Source: Comamonas sp. (lineage in GTDB: Bacteria > Pseudomonadota > Gammaproteobacteria > Burkholderiales > Burkholderiaceae_C). From it: DNA of 64,000 bases. Shown here one piece after another: positions 47,465 to 57,471 of this stretch. The stretch's first letter is position 1, and every line of letters starts with the position of its first letter. The position numbers and the translations under genes are program-made. The stretch is from the NCBI GenBank assembly GCA_031277805.1, contig JAITLR010000009.1, positions 310,001-374,000 of the forward strand. The letters run 5' to 3'. Below the pieces are notes generated by a model. That model saw only the letters and a program-made list of their open reading frames with translations, ran no database searches and was not told the origin of the DNA.

Positions 47465-47776
47465 TTACCTGGCAGCCAGACGGGCAGCAGCAGCACCGTC
47501 GTACTTGGCCACGGCAGCCACATAGGCTGGGCTGCTCAGCAGACGCTGGTACTCGGCATAGGCCTTGCGGTATTCGGCGCTGTGCTCGGAGTCGGTATAG
47601 CCCGTGGGCGCAGGCAGATAGCCCAGACCGGCACGCTGGAACATTTCCAGATCGGCCAGCACTTCGGCGCGGCTCTTGCCAGCGGCGCTGGGGGCTTGAG
47701 GAACATCCTGGGCCATGGCGGCGGCAGCGCTGGCGGTCAGGACAACGGCGGCAAACAGACGGGTAACGGAGCGCAT
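47465..47776 (-). CDS. DUF4148 domain-containing exported protein
   Basis: MRSVTRLFAAVVLTASAAAAMAQ signal peptide; KSRAEVLADLEMFQRAGLGYLPAPTGYTDSEHSAEYRKAYAEYQRL. Confidence 0.88.
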   Translation of the reverse strand: MRSVTRLFAAVVLTASAAAAMAQDVPQAPSAAGKSRAEVLADLEMFQRAGLGYLPAPTGYTDSEHSAEYRKAYAEYQRLLSSPAYVAAVAKYDGAAAARLAAR

Positions 47777-47897
47777 TTTTCAATCCTTTCAGTCATGAGG
47801 CCTGTGCCTCACATCGGTATGACTGAACTATGCGCCAGCAGCCGCTGACAGGTCTGTGCGTTTTCTCACGCAAAATGTCATTTCACAATATGGGAAA

Positions 47898-48632
47898 TTA
47901 GCGTGCTTCCTCCAGCAGTACACGCAGCCCATCCACATGACAGATACGCAGATTGCGCCCTTCGCGGCGCAGCAGGCCCAGGCGGGTCAGGCGCGACATT
48001 TCGCGCGCAACCTCTTCCCTGCTGGTGCCCAGCATGCGGGCCAGATCGTTCTGGCGCGGCGCCGGCGACAGCAGGGCCTGATCTCCGTCCACGCCCACAT
48101 GCTCCGCCTGCTCCAGCAACTGGGCATGCAGACGGCCTCTTACCGACAAGGTACCCATGTTCACCACGCGCCTGGCCAGTTTGGAAGACAGCTCCACCAA
48201 GTGCTCTATCACAGCCCGAACCACCTGTACGTCACTAACAATCAGCGCTTCCAGCTCTTCCTTTGATAGTGATGCAACCAAGCTGGGTTCCACAGCCTGT
48301 ACCTCCACGGTCAGCTGGCTGCCGCACTCCGGTGGCGCCATGGGGCCAAAGAAACGGCCAGCCATGATCATTCCTATGATCAGCTCACGCCCGTTGACGC
48401 CATAGCTGCTGACGCTGAGCGATCCGCTGCTGAGCATGTAGAGACGCTGATCCAGATATGGCCCGTGCAGCACCTGCCCCGACTCCAGCCTGTGCCAATG
48501 ACAACGGGCCGCCAGCTCGGCCAGCTTTTCATCCGACAGCGAGTCCAGCAAACGCACGCTGCGCAGCCCCTGCCATGCCATTGCGGGTGTGGCAGGCGGT
48601 TCGGCGATGGTCGGCATAGTGGCAATGGGCAT
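47898..48632 (-). CDS. Crp/Fnr family transcriptional regulator
   Basis: cNMP-binding-like N-terminus (LESGQVLHGPYLDQRLYMLSSGSLSVSSYGVNGRELIIGMI) and HTH RQNDLARMLGTSREEVAREMSRLTRLGLL. Confidence 0.9.
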   Translation of the reverse strand: MPIATMPTIAEPPATPAMAWQGLRSVRLLDSLSDEKLAELAARCHWHRLESGQVLHGPYLDQRLYMLSSGSLSVSSYGVNGRELIIGMIMAGRFFGPMAPPECGSQLTVEVQAVEPSLVASLSKEELEALIVSDVQVVRAVIEHLVELSSKLARRVVNMGTLSVRGRLHAQLLEQAEHVGVDGDQALLSPAPRQNDLARMLGTSREEVAREMSRLTRLGLLRREGRNLRICHVDGLRVLLEEAR

Positions 48633-48828
48633 GGATGGCCAATCAAGAAGGTATCGACGCAGCAGTCATGGTCAGCATAGTGCCAGCCTGAGCCATGAAC
48701 ATGGTCTGTTTGCAGTTGTTGTGCAAGCGCAGCATCGCATAGACTCGCGAACAATTTGCCCAAATCCTCAAAGGCCACCAGGCAAAGCATCAGCAGACCC
48801 TATAGAAGACATGGACAGGAGACCCGCA

Positions 48829-49697
48829 TGACCGCCACCGGCACCCCCTACGGAACCATTCCCCCCTCGTCACCGCAGCCCCAGCGCCGCCCCATCAGCC
48901 TGCCGCGGCTGACGCAGATGCGCGCCGCGGGTGAAAAGATCACCATGCTGACCGCCTATGACGCCACCTTTGCCGCCGTGGCCGATGCGGCCGGCGTGGA
49001 ATGCATTCTGGTGGGCGACTCTCTGGGCATGGTCTGCCAGGGCCTGCACAGCACCGTGGGCGTGACGCTTCAGGATATGGCCTATCACACGGCCAGCGTC
49101 ACGCGCGGCCTGCACCGAGCCCAGGCCACGGCCTGGGTGATTGCCGACATGCCCTATGGCAGCTATGCCGAAAGCCCCGAGCAAGCCATGCGCAACGCCT
49201 GCGAGCTGATGCAGGCGGGTGCGCACATGGTCAAGCTCGAAGGCGGCGGCTGGACCGCGCCTACGGTGCGCTTTCTGGTGGACCGGGGCGTGCCCGTCTG
49301 CGCCCACCTGGGCCTGACGCCCCAGACCGTCCACGCCCTGGGCGGCTACCGCGTGCAGGGCAAGGACGAGCAAGCCGCGGCCACCCTGCGTCAACACGCG
49401 CTGGAACTGCAGGACGCCGGTGCCAGCATGCTGGTGCTGGAAATGGTGCCCGCAGCCCTGTCTGCCCAGCTGACCAAAGATTTGCCGCTGTGCCACACCA
49501 TAGGCATAGGCGCGGGCAATGGCACGGCCGGCCAAGTTCTGGTACTGCACGACATGCTGGGAGTGAATCTGGGCAAGATGGCCAAGTTCGTGCACAACTT
49601 CATGGCCGACGCCGGCAGCGTCAAGGGCGCCATGGAGGCCTATGTGCAGGCCGTCAAGAACGGCAGCTTCCCCGACAACGCGCTGCACGCCTGGTAA
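48829..49697 (+). CDS. panB: 3-methyl-2-oxobutanoate hydroxymethyltransferase
   Basis: [55 protein letters not shown]...KLEGG. Confidence 0.96.
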
Positions 49698-49730
49698 AAA
49701 GCGCGGCATTGCTTGCTGAAAGGCACGACG

Positions 49731-49804
49731 GACGCCAACCAGACTGAAGCAAGCGCTTTGCCTCAAAGGGAACCACCTTGATGCATTCTTGTTGGCGCAA
49801 GTTC
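49731..49804 (+). repeat. Hairpin-ended intergenic element, copy D
   Basis: GACGCCAACCAGACTGAAGCAAGCGCTTTGCCTCAAAGGGAACCACCTTGATGCATTCTTGTTGGCGCAAGTTC; CGCCAAC/GTTGGCG ends, same core as copies A-C. Confidence 0.75.
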
Positions 49805-49818
49805 TCAAAGGATTTTTC

Positions 49819-50343
49819 TTGAACACCATCACCCATCCCTACTTCGGCCTTCTGTCCACCACCAAACTGCAGGACACCGATGTGATCTGGGAAGTCCCGC
49901 AGGACCTGAATGGCAAAGCCATCGAAACCTGGCTCTGGGCCGACCCCGCCACCTCGCTCGATGCGGCGCTGCTCGATGCGTTCGCGAGCACCCTGAGCAC
50001 GCTGGCGCAACTGGATCAGAAGGCACGCGAGGCCCTGGCCTTGCATCTGCAAACCGAAAGCGACTTTATCGACAACCTGGCCGAAGCCGCCAGCGAAGAA
50101 GGCGCCCAAGGCCTTCCCAGCATGCAGACCTTGCTTCAGCAAGCGCGCGCTGCAGGGCGGGAACAGATCAGGGCCAGCGACTTTGTGGCCGCCCTGCAGC
50201 TGGAAAACATCAGCCTCTGGTGCAGCCATGACGATGCACCCGTGGTGCTTGACTACCGCCTGGACCCCGAAGGCAACGACCAGATCCTGGCCGTAAAGTG
50301 CGATGCACAGGGGAACATCACTGAAATCGCCTGGGAAAGCTGA
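49819..50343 (+). CDS. DUF2004-like protein
   Basis: TTG-start ORF between panB and pan[60 protein letters not shown]. Confidence 0.7.
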   Translation: MNTITHPYFGLLSTTKLQDTDVIWEVPQDLNGKAIETWLWADPATSLDAALLDAFASTLSTLAQLDQKAREALALHLQTESDFIDNLAEAASEEGAQGLPSMQTLLQQARAAGREQIRASDFVAALQLENISLWCSHDDAPVVLDYRLDPEGNDQILAVKCDAQGNITEIAWES

Positions 50344-50354
50344 AAATCCCGATC

Positions 50355-51203
50355 ATGCAAGTCGTTCATACCATCACCGATCTGCGCGCCGCCCTGGCTG
50401 GCGTGCAGCGTCCAGCCTTTGTGCCCACCATGGGCAATCTGCACGAAGGCCATCTCTCCCTGGTACGCCTGGCGCGCCAGAGGGCCGACGTCACCGTAGC
50501 CAGCATCTTTGTGAACCGCCTGCAGTTTCTGCCGCACGAAGATTTTGATAGCTACCCGCGCACGTTTGACGCCGATTGCGCCAAGCTGGAGGCCGAAGGC
50601 TGCAGCATCGTCTTCGCCCCCGGGGAAAAAGATCTCTACCCCGAAGCACAGACCTTCAAGGTCCAGCCCGATCCGGCGCTGGCCGATATTCTGGAAGGTC
50701 ATTTCCGTCCCGGCTTCTTCACCGGCGTCTGCACCGTGGTCATGAAGCTGTTCCAGGCCGTGTTTGCCACCACGGGCGGCGGCGTGGCCGTTTTCGGGCA
50801 AAAGGACTACCAGCAGCTGATGGTGATTCGCCACATGGTGCAGCAGTTTGCGCTGCCCATAGACATTGTTGCCGCCAGCACCGCCCGCGCGGACAGCGGC
50901 CTGGCTCTGAGCTCGCGCAACGGCTACCTCAGCGACGAGCAACGCGTGCAGGCCATGGCGCTGTCACAGGCCCTGAAAACGCTGGCAGCTGCCGCACGCC
51001 AGGGCGGCAATCTGGCCGAGCTGGAAGCCCACGCCATGACCGATCTGCGCGCCCTGGGCTGGGAACCGGACTATCTGACGGTGCGCCAGCGCAGCGACCT
51101 GCTGACCCCTGCCGATGCGCGCAGCGGCGAACTGGTGGCCCTGGGCGCTGCACGCCTGGGCGGCAGCAATGGCACACGATTGATCGACAACCTGGAGTTC
51201 TAA
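50355..51203 (+). CDS. panC: Pantothenate--beta-alanine ligase
   Basis: [39 protein letters not shown]...[16 protein letters not shown]. Confidence 0.96.
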   Translation: MQVVHTITDLRAALAGVQRPAFVPTMGNLHEGHLSLVRLARQRADVTVASIFVNRLQFLPHEDFDSYPRTFDADCAKLEAEGCSIVFAPGEKDLYPEAQTFKVQPDPALADILEGHFRPGFFTGVCTVVMKLFQAVFATTGGGVAVFGQKDYQQLMVIRHMVQQFALPIDIVAASTARADSGLALSSRNGYLSDEQRVQAMALSQALKTLAAAARQGGNLAELEAHAMTDLRALGWEPDYLTVRQRSDLLTPADARSGELVALGAARLGGSNGTRLIDNLEF

Positions 51204-51212
51204 GCCGCTCGC

Positions 51213-51602
51213 TCAGCACTGAAAAGAGTCGGTGGCGCACTGCGCTGCCACCGGTCTCAACTGCAGCGCCCTTCCCTGCACCCGGCAATACGCGCCGCTG
51301 GCAAAGTCCAGCTCCAGAACCAGTGCCTGCTGGATTTCATGAGGCAGCGGCAACGAACGCAGGCGCTGGCCATCAAGCAGAACCAGCCCGCCTTCAAGCC
51401 TTCCAGCGGTATCCAGCCCTTTATCCATCTGCGCATCCAGCTCGCAAATCAGGAGCAATCGCATCCATTGGCCTTCGCCGCTGCCGGTGCGCCCTGCCTC
51501 TGCCACCACGCGCGCCGCCGAAAAGTGCACGGTCAGCACATAAGGGGCTTCAGCGCTGACCTGCAGTCTGGCGACTTCCGAATCTTCAAAGACAAATTGC
51601 AT
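51213..51602 (-). CDS. Hypothetical protein
   Basis: 129-aa ORF MQFVFEDSEVARLQVSAEAPYVLTVHFSAARVVAE..., convergent with panC. Confidence 0.6.
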   Translation of the reverse strand: MQFVFEDSEVARLQVSAEAPYVLTVHFSAARVVAEAGRTGSGEGQWMRLLLICELDAQMDKGLDTAGRLEGGLVLLDGQRLRSLPLPHEIQQALVLELDFASGAYCRVQGRALQLRPVAAQCATDSFQC

Positions 51603-51794
51603 GGATGTGAGCATACGTGCTCGCATTTACGGCCCGCAGCCATTCGCAGTTTGCAAAGACGTTTTTCAAATAACAAAGCTGGATTTTCTTCTTTCACTTC
51701 ATAAGAGAGATTTTTCACAATGGTTTTCCCGGATGCAGCCAAGCCAGCTTTGCTGGCCTGCCGCCTTGCCAACCATTGAAAGAGATTTCCGACC

Positions 51795-52619
51795 ATGCAA
51801 CTGAAAAAGTGGATCCCCGTTGTGGCTGCCGGTGCAGCCGTGCTGGCCTCCGGCTCCGTCTGGGCCGATCGCCTGGAAGACATCAAGAAAGCAGGCGTGC
51901 TGCGCGTGGCCGCCTTTGATGCCAATCCGCCCTTTGGTTTTATCGACCCCAAGACACGCAAGATCATCGGGCTGGATGCCGACTACGCCGAAGAATTTGC
52001 CAAACGCCTGGGCGTCAAGCTGCAACTGGTGCCCACCAATCCGGCCAATCGCGTACCGCTGCTGGTATCGGGCAAGGTCGATCTGGTACTGGCCAATTTC
52101 ACCATCACCGATGAGCGCGCCAAGCAGGTGAACTTCAGCGTGCCGTATTTCTCCTCCGGCACCCAGTTCATCGCCCCCAAGGGCAAGCTCAGTTCGGCCG
52201 AGCAGCTCGGCAGCCTGCGCATTGCCGTGGACAAGGGCACCACCAACGAGATCGTGCTGCGTGAAAAGTATCCACAGGCCACGCTGGTCGCGTTTGATGA
52301 CACACCGTTTGCCTTCACTGCGCTGCGCAACGGCAATGTGCAGGCTCTGGCTCAGGACGGCCCCAAGCTGGTGGGACTGCTGGCCACCATCAAGGACACC
52401 AAGGAGCGCGGCAAATGGGAAGTTCCGGCCTTCACCATCTCCAACGACTACATAGGCGTGGGCATTCCCAAGGGCGAAGTGGCGCTGACCGACTGGGTCA
52501 ACACCACCCTCAATGATCTGGAGAGCAAGGGGCAGGCCGCAAAGATCTATGGCGACTGGTTCGGCCCCCAGAGCGCCACGCCGCTGACACGCAACTTCAA
52601 GATCGGCGACAAGACCTGA
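51795..52619 (+). CDS. Amino acid ABC transporter substrate-binding protein
   Basis: Signal peptide; KKAGVLRVAAFDANPPFGFIDPKTRKIIGLDADYAEEFAKRLGVKLQLVPTNPANRVPLLVSGKVDLVLANFTITDERAK. Confidence 0.92.
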   Translation: MQLKKWIPVVAAGAAVLASGSVWADRLEDIKKAGVLRVAAFDANPPFGFIDPKTRKIIGLDADYAEEFAKRLGVKLQLVPTNPANRVPLLVSGKVDLVLANFTITDERAKQVNFSVPYFSSGTQFIAPKGKLSSAEQLGSLRIAVDKGTTNEIVLREKYPQATLVAFDDTPFAFTALRNGNVQALAQDGPKLVGLLATIKDTKERGKWEVPAFTISNDYIGVGIPKGEVALTDWVNTTLNDLESKGQAAKIYGDWFGPQSATPLTRNFKIGDKT

Positions 52620-52710
52620 ACCAGTACCGCGGCCAGCCACCACCCTGCGGCTGGCCGCCTGCCACCCGGGCGGAGCGCCACAAGTGCTCTGCGCCCGGGG
52701 CTTGAACCTC

Positions 52711-53466
52711 ATGACATCTCTTTCCCATTGGCCTGACGCCATGCTGGCCATCAAATACTGGCAATGGCTGCTCGAGGGATGGTCGATCACCATCTTCGCG
52801 TCCTTGCTGGTCATGCTGTTCTCGACGGTGCTGGGCATGCTGTTTGCGCTGGCCCGCAATGCTGCAGCCCGTCCCTTGCGCTGGGCGGCAGTCCTCTATC
52901 TCTCGGTATTTCGCAACACGCCGCTGCTGGTGCAGCTTTTCTTCTGGTACTTCGGCGTACCCGGTCTGCTGCCCACTGAATGGATGACTTGGCTCAACAC
53001 CGCGCACTCACTGGGCCCCGAGGCTTTCCATCTGCGCTGGCCTTCGTTCGAATTTCTCTCGGCCTGCCTGGGTCTGGTGCTTTATTCCACGGCCTATGTG
53101 GGTGAGGAAATCCGCGCTGGCATCCAGCATGTGCCACGCAGCCAGGTGCAAGCCGCCCAAAGCCTGGGCATGACGCACTGGCAACTGCTACGCTTTATCG
53201 TGCTGCCCCAGGCTCTGGCCCGGGTGGTATCGCCGCTTTTCGGGCAGTACATGAATATCGTCAAAAACACCTCGCTGGGCATGGCCATAGGCATGGCCGA
53301 GCTGTCCTACCGGGCACGGCAGGCCGAAGCCGAGACCTTCCAATCCTTTCAGGTCTATGGCATCACGACGGCGCTCTACATCCTCCTCATCATCGGGCTT
53401 GAGTTGCTGAGCCAGCATGTCCAGCAGCGCCGCAAATGGGGACAGCTGCGACTGAGGCGGGCATGA
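52711..53466 (+). CDS. Amino acid ABC transporter permease (HisM/GlnP-like)
   Basis: LEGWSITIFASLLVMLFSTVLGMLFALAR...FRNTPLLVQLFFWYFGVPGLLP...EEIRAGIQHVPRSQVQAAQSLGMTHWQLLRFIVLPQAL. Confidence 0.92.
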   Translation: MTSLSHWPDAMLAIKYWQWLLEGWSITIFASLLVMLFSTVLGMLFALARNAAARPLRWAAVLYLSVFRNTPLLVQLFFWYFGVPGLLPTEWMTWLNTAHSLGPEAFHLRWPSFEFLSACLGLVLYSTAYVGEEIRAGIQHVPRSQVQAAQSLGMTHWQLLRFIVLPQALARVVSPLFGQYMNIVKNTSLGMAIGMAELSYRARQAEAETFQSFQVYGITTALYILLIIGLELLSQHVQQRRKWGQLRLRRA

Positions 53467-54149
53467 ATTTCTCTGCACTGGCCGATGACTGGGTCTATCT
53501 GATGCTGGGAACCTTCCCCGAAGGGCCACCGGGCGGAGCCCTGCTCACGCTGATACTGAGCGCCACTTCAGGCATTGCCTCCGCCCTGCTGGGCCTGGTA
53601 CTCGGCATGGCGCTGGTGGTGAGTCGCGGCTGGGCCAGCCAACTGCTGCATGGCGTGCTGGGCTTTCTGCGCGCCATTCCCGTGCTGATGCTGATCTTCT
53701 GGATCTACTTTCTGCTGCCCATGCTGATGGGCATGGATGTGCCGGGCACCGTCTCCGTGGTCTGCGCACTGTCGCTGATCGGCGGTGCCTATCTGGCGCA
53801 TGGCGTGGCTGCCGGCATACGCGCCATTGCGCAGGGGCAGTGGGACGCGGGTGCGGCCCTGGGCATGAGCCGCTGGCAGGTGCTGCGCTGGGTGGTGCTG
53901 CCGCAGGCGCTGTCGGCCATGCTGCCCTCGTTCGTAAACCAGTGGGTGACGCTGATCAAGGACAGCTCCCTGGCCTATATCGTGGGTGTGGGAGAGCTTT
54001 CCTTTCTCTCCACTCAGGTCAATGCCAGGCTGATGGTTCACCCCGCCGAGGTGTTCCTGCTGGTGGGTGCCGTCTACTGGCTGCTGTGCTCGGCACTGAA
54101 TCTGCTGGCCTGGGCCATAGCACCCAAACGGCAGCTCGGCCCTTTGTGA
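53463..54149 (+). CDS. Amino acid ABC transporter permease (second)
   Basis: FLRAIPVLMLIFWIYFLLP...AGIRAIAQGQWDAGAALGMSRWQVLRWVVLPQAL; overlaps previous gene by 4 bp. Confidence 0.92.
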   Translation: MNFSALADDWVYLMLGTFPEGPPGGALLTLILSATSGIASALLGLVLGMALVVSRGWASQLLHGVLGFLRAIPVLMLIFWIYFLLPMLMGMDVPGTVSVVCALSLIGGAYLAHGVAAGIRAIAQGQWDAGAALGMSRWQVLRWVVLPQALSAMLPSFVNQWVTLIKDSSLAYIVGVGELSFLSTQVNARLMVHPAEVFLLVGAVYWLLCSALNLLAWAIAPKRQLGPL

Positions 54150-54220
54150 TGCACTGCCTCCTAGGCTACAGCCTGCATGGATTACCGCATGCATACTGTG
54201 CGGCACCTCAACAAGAAGAC

Positions 54221-54312
54221 GACTTACGCAAATCCTGTTCAAGCAGGTGCCTGACCTCAAGGCAGCAGTCCTGGAGCATCCGCCTCGGCGACCCTGCTTG
54301 TTTGCGTAAGTC
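54221..54312 (+). repeat. Hairpin-ended intergenic element, copy C (92 bp)
   Basis: Ends GACTTACGCAAA / TTTGCGTAAGTC identical to copy A; core ACCTCAAGGCAGCAGTCCTGGAGCATCC. Confidence 0.9.
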
Positions 54313-54327
54313 CCAAAGGAGACCGGC

Positions 54328-54780
54328 ATGAGCGAGAAACTGTATCTGGACGATCTGTACGTAGGGCAAAAATTCGTCAGCGGCGACTACCCGCTCGATG
54401 AAGCCCAGATCATTGCCTATGCCAGGCAGTTCGACCCGCAGGTCTTTCACCTCGACCCCGAAGCGGCCAAGCACACCTTCTTCCAGGGCCTGGCGGCCAG
54501 CGGCTGGCATACGGCATCCATCAGCATGCGTCTGGTGACAGAGAGCATTCCGCTGGCCGATGGCGTGATTGGCGGTGGCATGGAGGAGCTGGCCTGGCCT
54601 CAGCCCACACGCCCTGACGATGTGCTGCATGTGGAGTCGGAGATCGTGGAAATCATCCCCTCCCAGTCCAAACCCAACCGCGCCATGGTGCGCGTGCTCA
54701 GCCACACCAAAAACCAGCGCGGCGAGGTGCTGCAGCGCTTCCGCCCCAAGATGGTCTGCTTCAAAAAACCCGAGGCATGA
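54328..54780 (+). CDS. MaoC family dehydratase
   Basis: LYVGQKFVSGDYPLDEAQIIAYARQFDPQVFHLDPEAAKHTFFQGLAASGWHTASISMRL. Confidence 0.9.
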   Translation: MSEKLYLDDLYVGQKFVSGDYPLDEAQIIAYARQFDPQVFHLDPEAAKHTFFQGLAASGWHTASISMRLVTESIPLADGVIGGGMEELAWPQPTRPDDVLHVESEIVEIIPSQSKPNRAMVRVLSHTKNQRGEVLQRFRPKMVCFKKPEA

Positions 54781-54904
54781 CCTTGCTCTGCTGACCTCGG
54801 TGAAATAGCCCGACGGTCAACGCGCTGCCGCGCAGTGCGTACCATCGCTGACCGGCCTGCAGCACAAATCCATTCCAGCATCCTGCGGGCCATCTGTCCG
54901 CACC

Positions 54905-56386
54905 ATGAATTTCTCTTCTCGACTGAGCCGTCTGCGCAGTGAATGGGCCCCCAGCGTTCCACGCGAACTGCTGGCCGGCGCTGTCGCCACTTTTGCGCTG
55001 ATCCCCGAGGTCATTGCCTTTTCCTTTGTCGCAGGCGTCGATCCTGCCGTGGGCCTCTATGCCTCGTTCATCATCAGCATCGTGATTGCGGTGTTCGGGG
55101 CCAGGCCTGCCATGGTGTCAGCGGCTGCAGGCTCCGTGGCGCTGGTCGCCGCACCGCTGGTGGCGTCGCATGGCTTGCAATACCTGCTGGCGGCGGGCCT
55201 GCTGGCCGGTGCCATGCAGATCGTCTTTGGCCTGTGCCGCATGGGCATGCTGATCCGCTTTGTCTCCAGCTCGGTGCGTACCGGTTTTGTGAATGCGCTG
55301 GCCGTGCTGATTTTCTCGGCCCAGCTGCCGCACCTGCAGGATGCCAATATTGCCACCTGGACCATGCTGGGACTGGGTCTGCTGCTGATCTACGGCCTGC
55401 CCTGGCTGGGCCAGCGACTGCAGATCAAGGCGCTGACCGCCATTCCCTCCCCGCTGATCTGCGTGCTGATGCTGACGCTGCTCGGCAGCGCCCTGGGCCT
55501 GCCACTCAAGACCGTGGCTGATCTGGGCCAGTTGCCCAGCAGCCTGCCGCTGTTTGGCTTGCCCGAAGTCCCCGCCAGCTTGCAGACGCTGCGCATCATC
55601 GCCCTGCCCGCGCTGGCCATTGCCATGGTGGGTTTGCTGGAGTCGGTGCTGACAGCGGCCGTGGTCGACGATATGACGGGCACGCCCAGCGACAAGAACC
55701 GCGAATGCACGGGCCTGGGCCTGGCCAATATGACCGCCAGCGTCTTTGGCGGCATTGCGGGCTGCGGCATGATCGGCCAGGCCGTGGGCAATGTGAAATA
55801 CGGCGGGCGCGGTCGTCTGTCCACCTTGTTTGCCGGCGTGTTCTTGCTGATCCTGATGGTGGCTCTCAAACCCTGGGTGTCTCAGGTACCGGTGATCGCC
55901 CTGGTGGCCATCATGGTCATGGTGTCGGTCTCGACCTTTGACTGGAAGTCACTGGGCAATCTGCGACGTCTGCCTTACCTGTCCAGCGCCGTGATGCTGG
56001 CCACCGTGGCCGTGACCCTGGGCACCCACAATCTGGCAGCCGGAGTACTGACCGGCGTGGTGCTGTCGGGGCTGTTTTTCAGCATCAAGGTCTCGCGCAT
56101 GCTGCAGGTGAGCTGCTGCGACGATGCGCACACCGGTCAGCGCATCTGGCAGGTCAGTGGTCAGGTGTTCTTTGCCTCGGCAGATGCCTTGATCGAGGCC
56201 TTTGATGTGCGCGCCGCTGCTGGCCACAGCGTGTGCATCGATGTCAGCCGCGCGCATTTCTGGGACATCACGGCCGTGGCAGCGCTGGACAAGGTGGTCG
56301 AACGCCTGCGCCAGCATGGCTGCACGGTCGAGGTGCAGGGCCTGAACAGCGACGGTCAGCGCCTGCAACAGCGGCTCAATGCTTGA
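54905..56386 (+). CDS. SulP family inorganic anion transporter with STAS domain
   Basis: ELLAGAVATFALIPEVIAFSFVAGVDPAVGLYASFIISIVIAVFGARPAMVSAAAGSVALV; C-terminal STAS (GHSVCIDVSRAHFWDITAVAALDKVV). Confidence 0.92.
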   Translation: MNFSSRLSRLRSEWAPSVPRELLAGAVATFALIPEVIAFSFVAGVDPAVGLYASFIISIVIAVFGARPAMVSAAAGSVALVAAPLVASHGLQYLLAAGLLAGAMQIVFGLCRMGMLIRFVSSSVRTGFVNALAVLIFSAQLPHLQDANIATWTMLGLGLLLIYGLPWLGQRLQIKALTAIPSPLICVLMLTLLGSALGLPLKTVADLGQLPSSLPLFGLPEVPASLQTLRIIALPALAIAMVGLLESVLTAAVVDDMTGTPSDKNRECTGLGLANMTASVFGGIAGCGMIGQAVGNVKYGGRGRLSTLFAGVFLLILMVALKPWVSQVPVIALVAIMVMVSVSTFDWKSLGNLRRLPYLSSAVMLATVAVTLGTHNLAAGVLTGVVLSGLFFSIKVSRMLQVSCCDDAHTGQRIWQVSGQVFFASADALIEAFDVRAAAGHSVCIDVSRAHFWDITAVAALDKVVERLRQHGCTVEVQGLNSDGQRLQQRLNA

Positions 56387-56401
56387 ATGGCCGCTTGACG
56401 A

Positions 56402-57322
56402 TCAGGCAGCCTGGGCCAGAAACCGGCTTTGCTGCTGCAGCGCATCCACCAGCCATTGCACGGCCAGATCGGTGGGCCGGTACAACGGCAGCAGCACATG
56501 CACCTGAAACGGAATGGAAAAAGCCAACGGCCGCACCACCAACTGCGGCCCGACGCAGGCTCTGGCCGTCAGCGGGTTGACGACGGCCACGCCCAGACCA
56601 TGCTGCACCATGGCGCAGACCGCCACAGCGCTATGGGTCTCCAGTTGCAGGTGGCGCTGCACGCCGGCGGCGGCAAACACGGCATCGATCTGCTGACGAT
56701 AAGGGTCGTCACGCGCCAGGCTGATGAAGGGCTGACCGGCAAAGTCTTCGGCCCGCAGCAGCGGTTTGGCGGCCAGTGGATGGCTGGCGGGCAGCACGGC
56801 CACCTCGTCCATGGCGGGCAACGGCAGGCTGCGCGTGCCAGGCGGTGCATCGGCCTGCTCGGTCAGGCCCAGGTCAAAGCGCTGGGCAGCCATCCATTCC
56901 TGCAGCAGCGGCCCTTCCTGCGTGGCCACGCTGACGGCGACCGGCCCATGCTCGGCATATAGCCGCGCCAGCGCTCCGGGCAACAGCGCGTGGCTGAGCG
57001 CGGGCAGGCACAGCGCGCTGATATGTGCGCCCTGGGGTCGGCCCAGCTCCTGCGCGCGGTCAATCACCCGTTCCAGCCCCTGCCAGCTGCGCCGCACCTC
57101 ATCCCACAGCAGCAGCGCACGCGCATTGGCGCGCAAGCGGCCCTGCACACGCTCGAACAGCGCATAGCCCAGCAGCTGTTCCATGCGCGCCAGCTCGCGG
57201 CTGACCGTGGGCTGCGAGGTGTAGAGCAAGGCGGCGGCGCCCGTCACGCTGCCCGCCGTCATCACGGCCCGGAAGACCTCGATATGACGGTGGGTGATGC
57301 GGCTGGCTTGGCTATCGTTCAT
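56402..57322 (-). CDS. LysR family transcriptional regulator divergent from lysA
   Basis: MNDSQASRITHRHIEVFRAVMTAGSVTGAAALLYTSQPTVSRELARMEQLLGYALFERVQGRL. Confidence 0.9.
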   Translation of the reverse strand: MNDSQASRITHRHIEVFRAVMTAGSVTGAAALLYTSQPTVSRELARMEQLLGYALFERVQGRLRANARALLLWDEVRRSWQGLERVIDRAQELGRPQGAHISALCLPALSHALLPGALARLYAEHGPVAVSVATQEGPLLQEWMAAQRFDLGLTEQADAPPGTRSLPLPAMDEVAVLPASHPLAAKPLLRAEDFAGQPFISLARDDPYRQQIDAVFAAAGVQRHLQLETHSAVAVCAMVQHGLGVAVVNPLTARACVGPQLVVRPLAFSIPFQVHVLLPLYRPTDLAVQWLVDALQQQSRFLAQAA

Positions 57323-57471
57323 GATGCATAAGCATATCCATAATGAATTAACTTCACACATACAAGCATTGGACTGAATGAATAGAGATTGGCACCATGC
57401 AGGGTAATGTGAGCGAAAAATGGTTGAGGCACATAGCCAGCCTGCGCTGACAGCTATGAAAGTTCATGACC

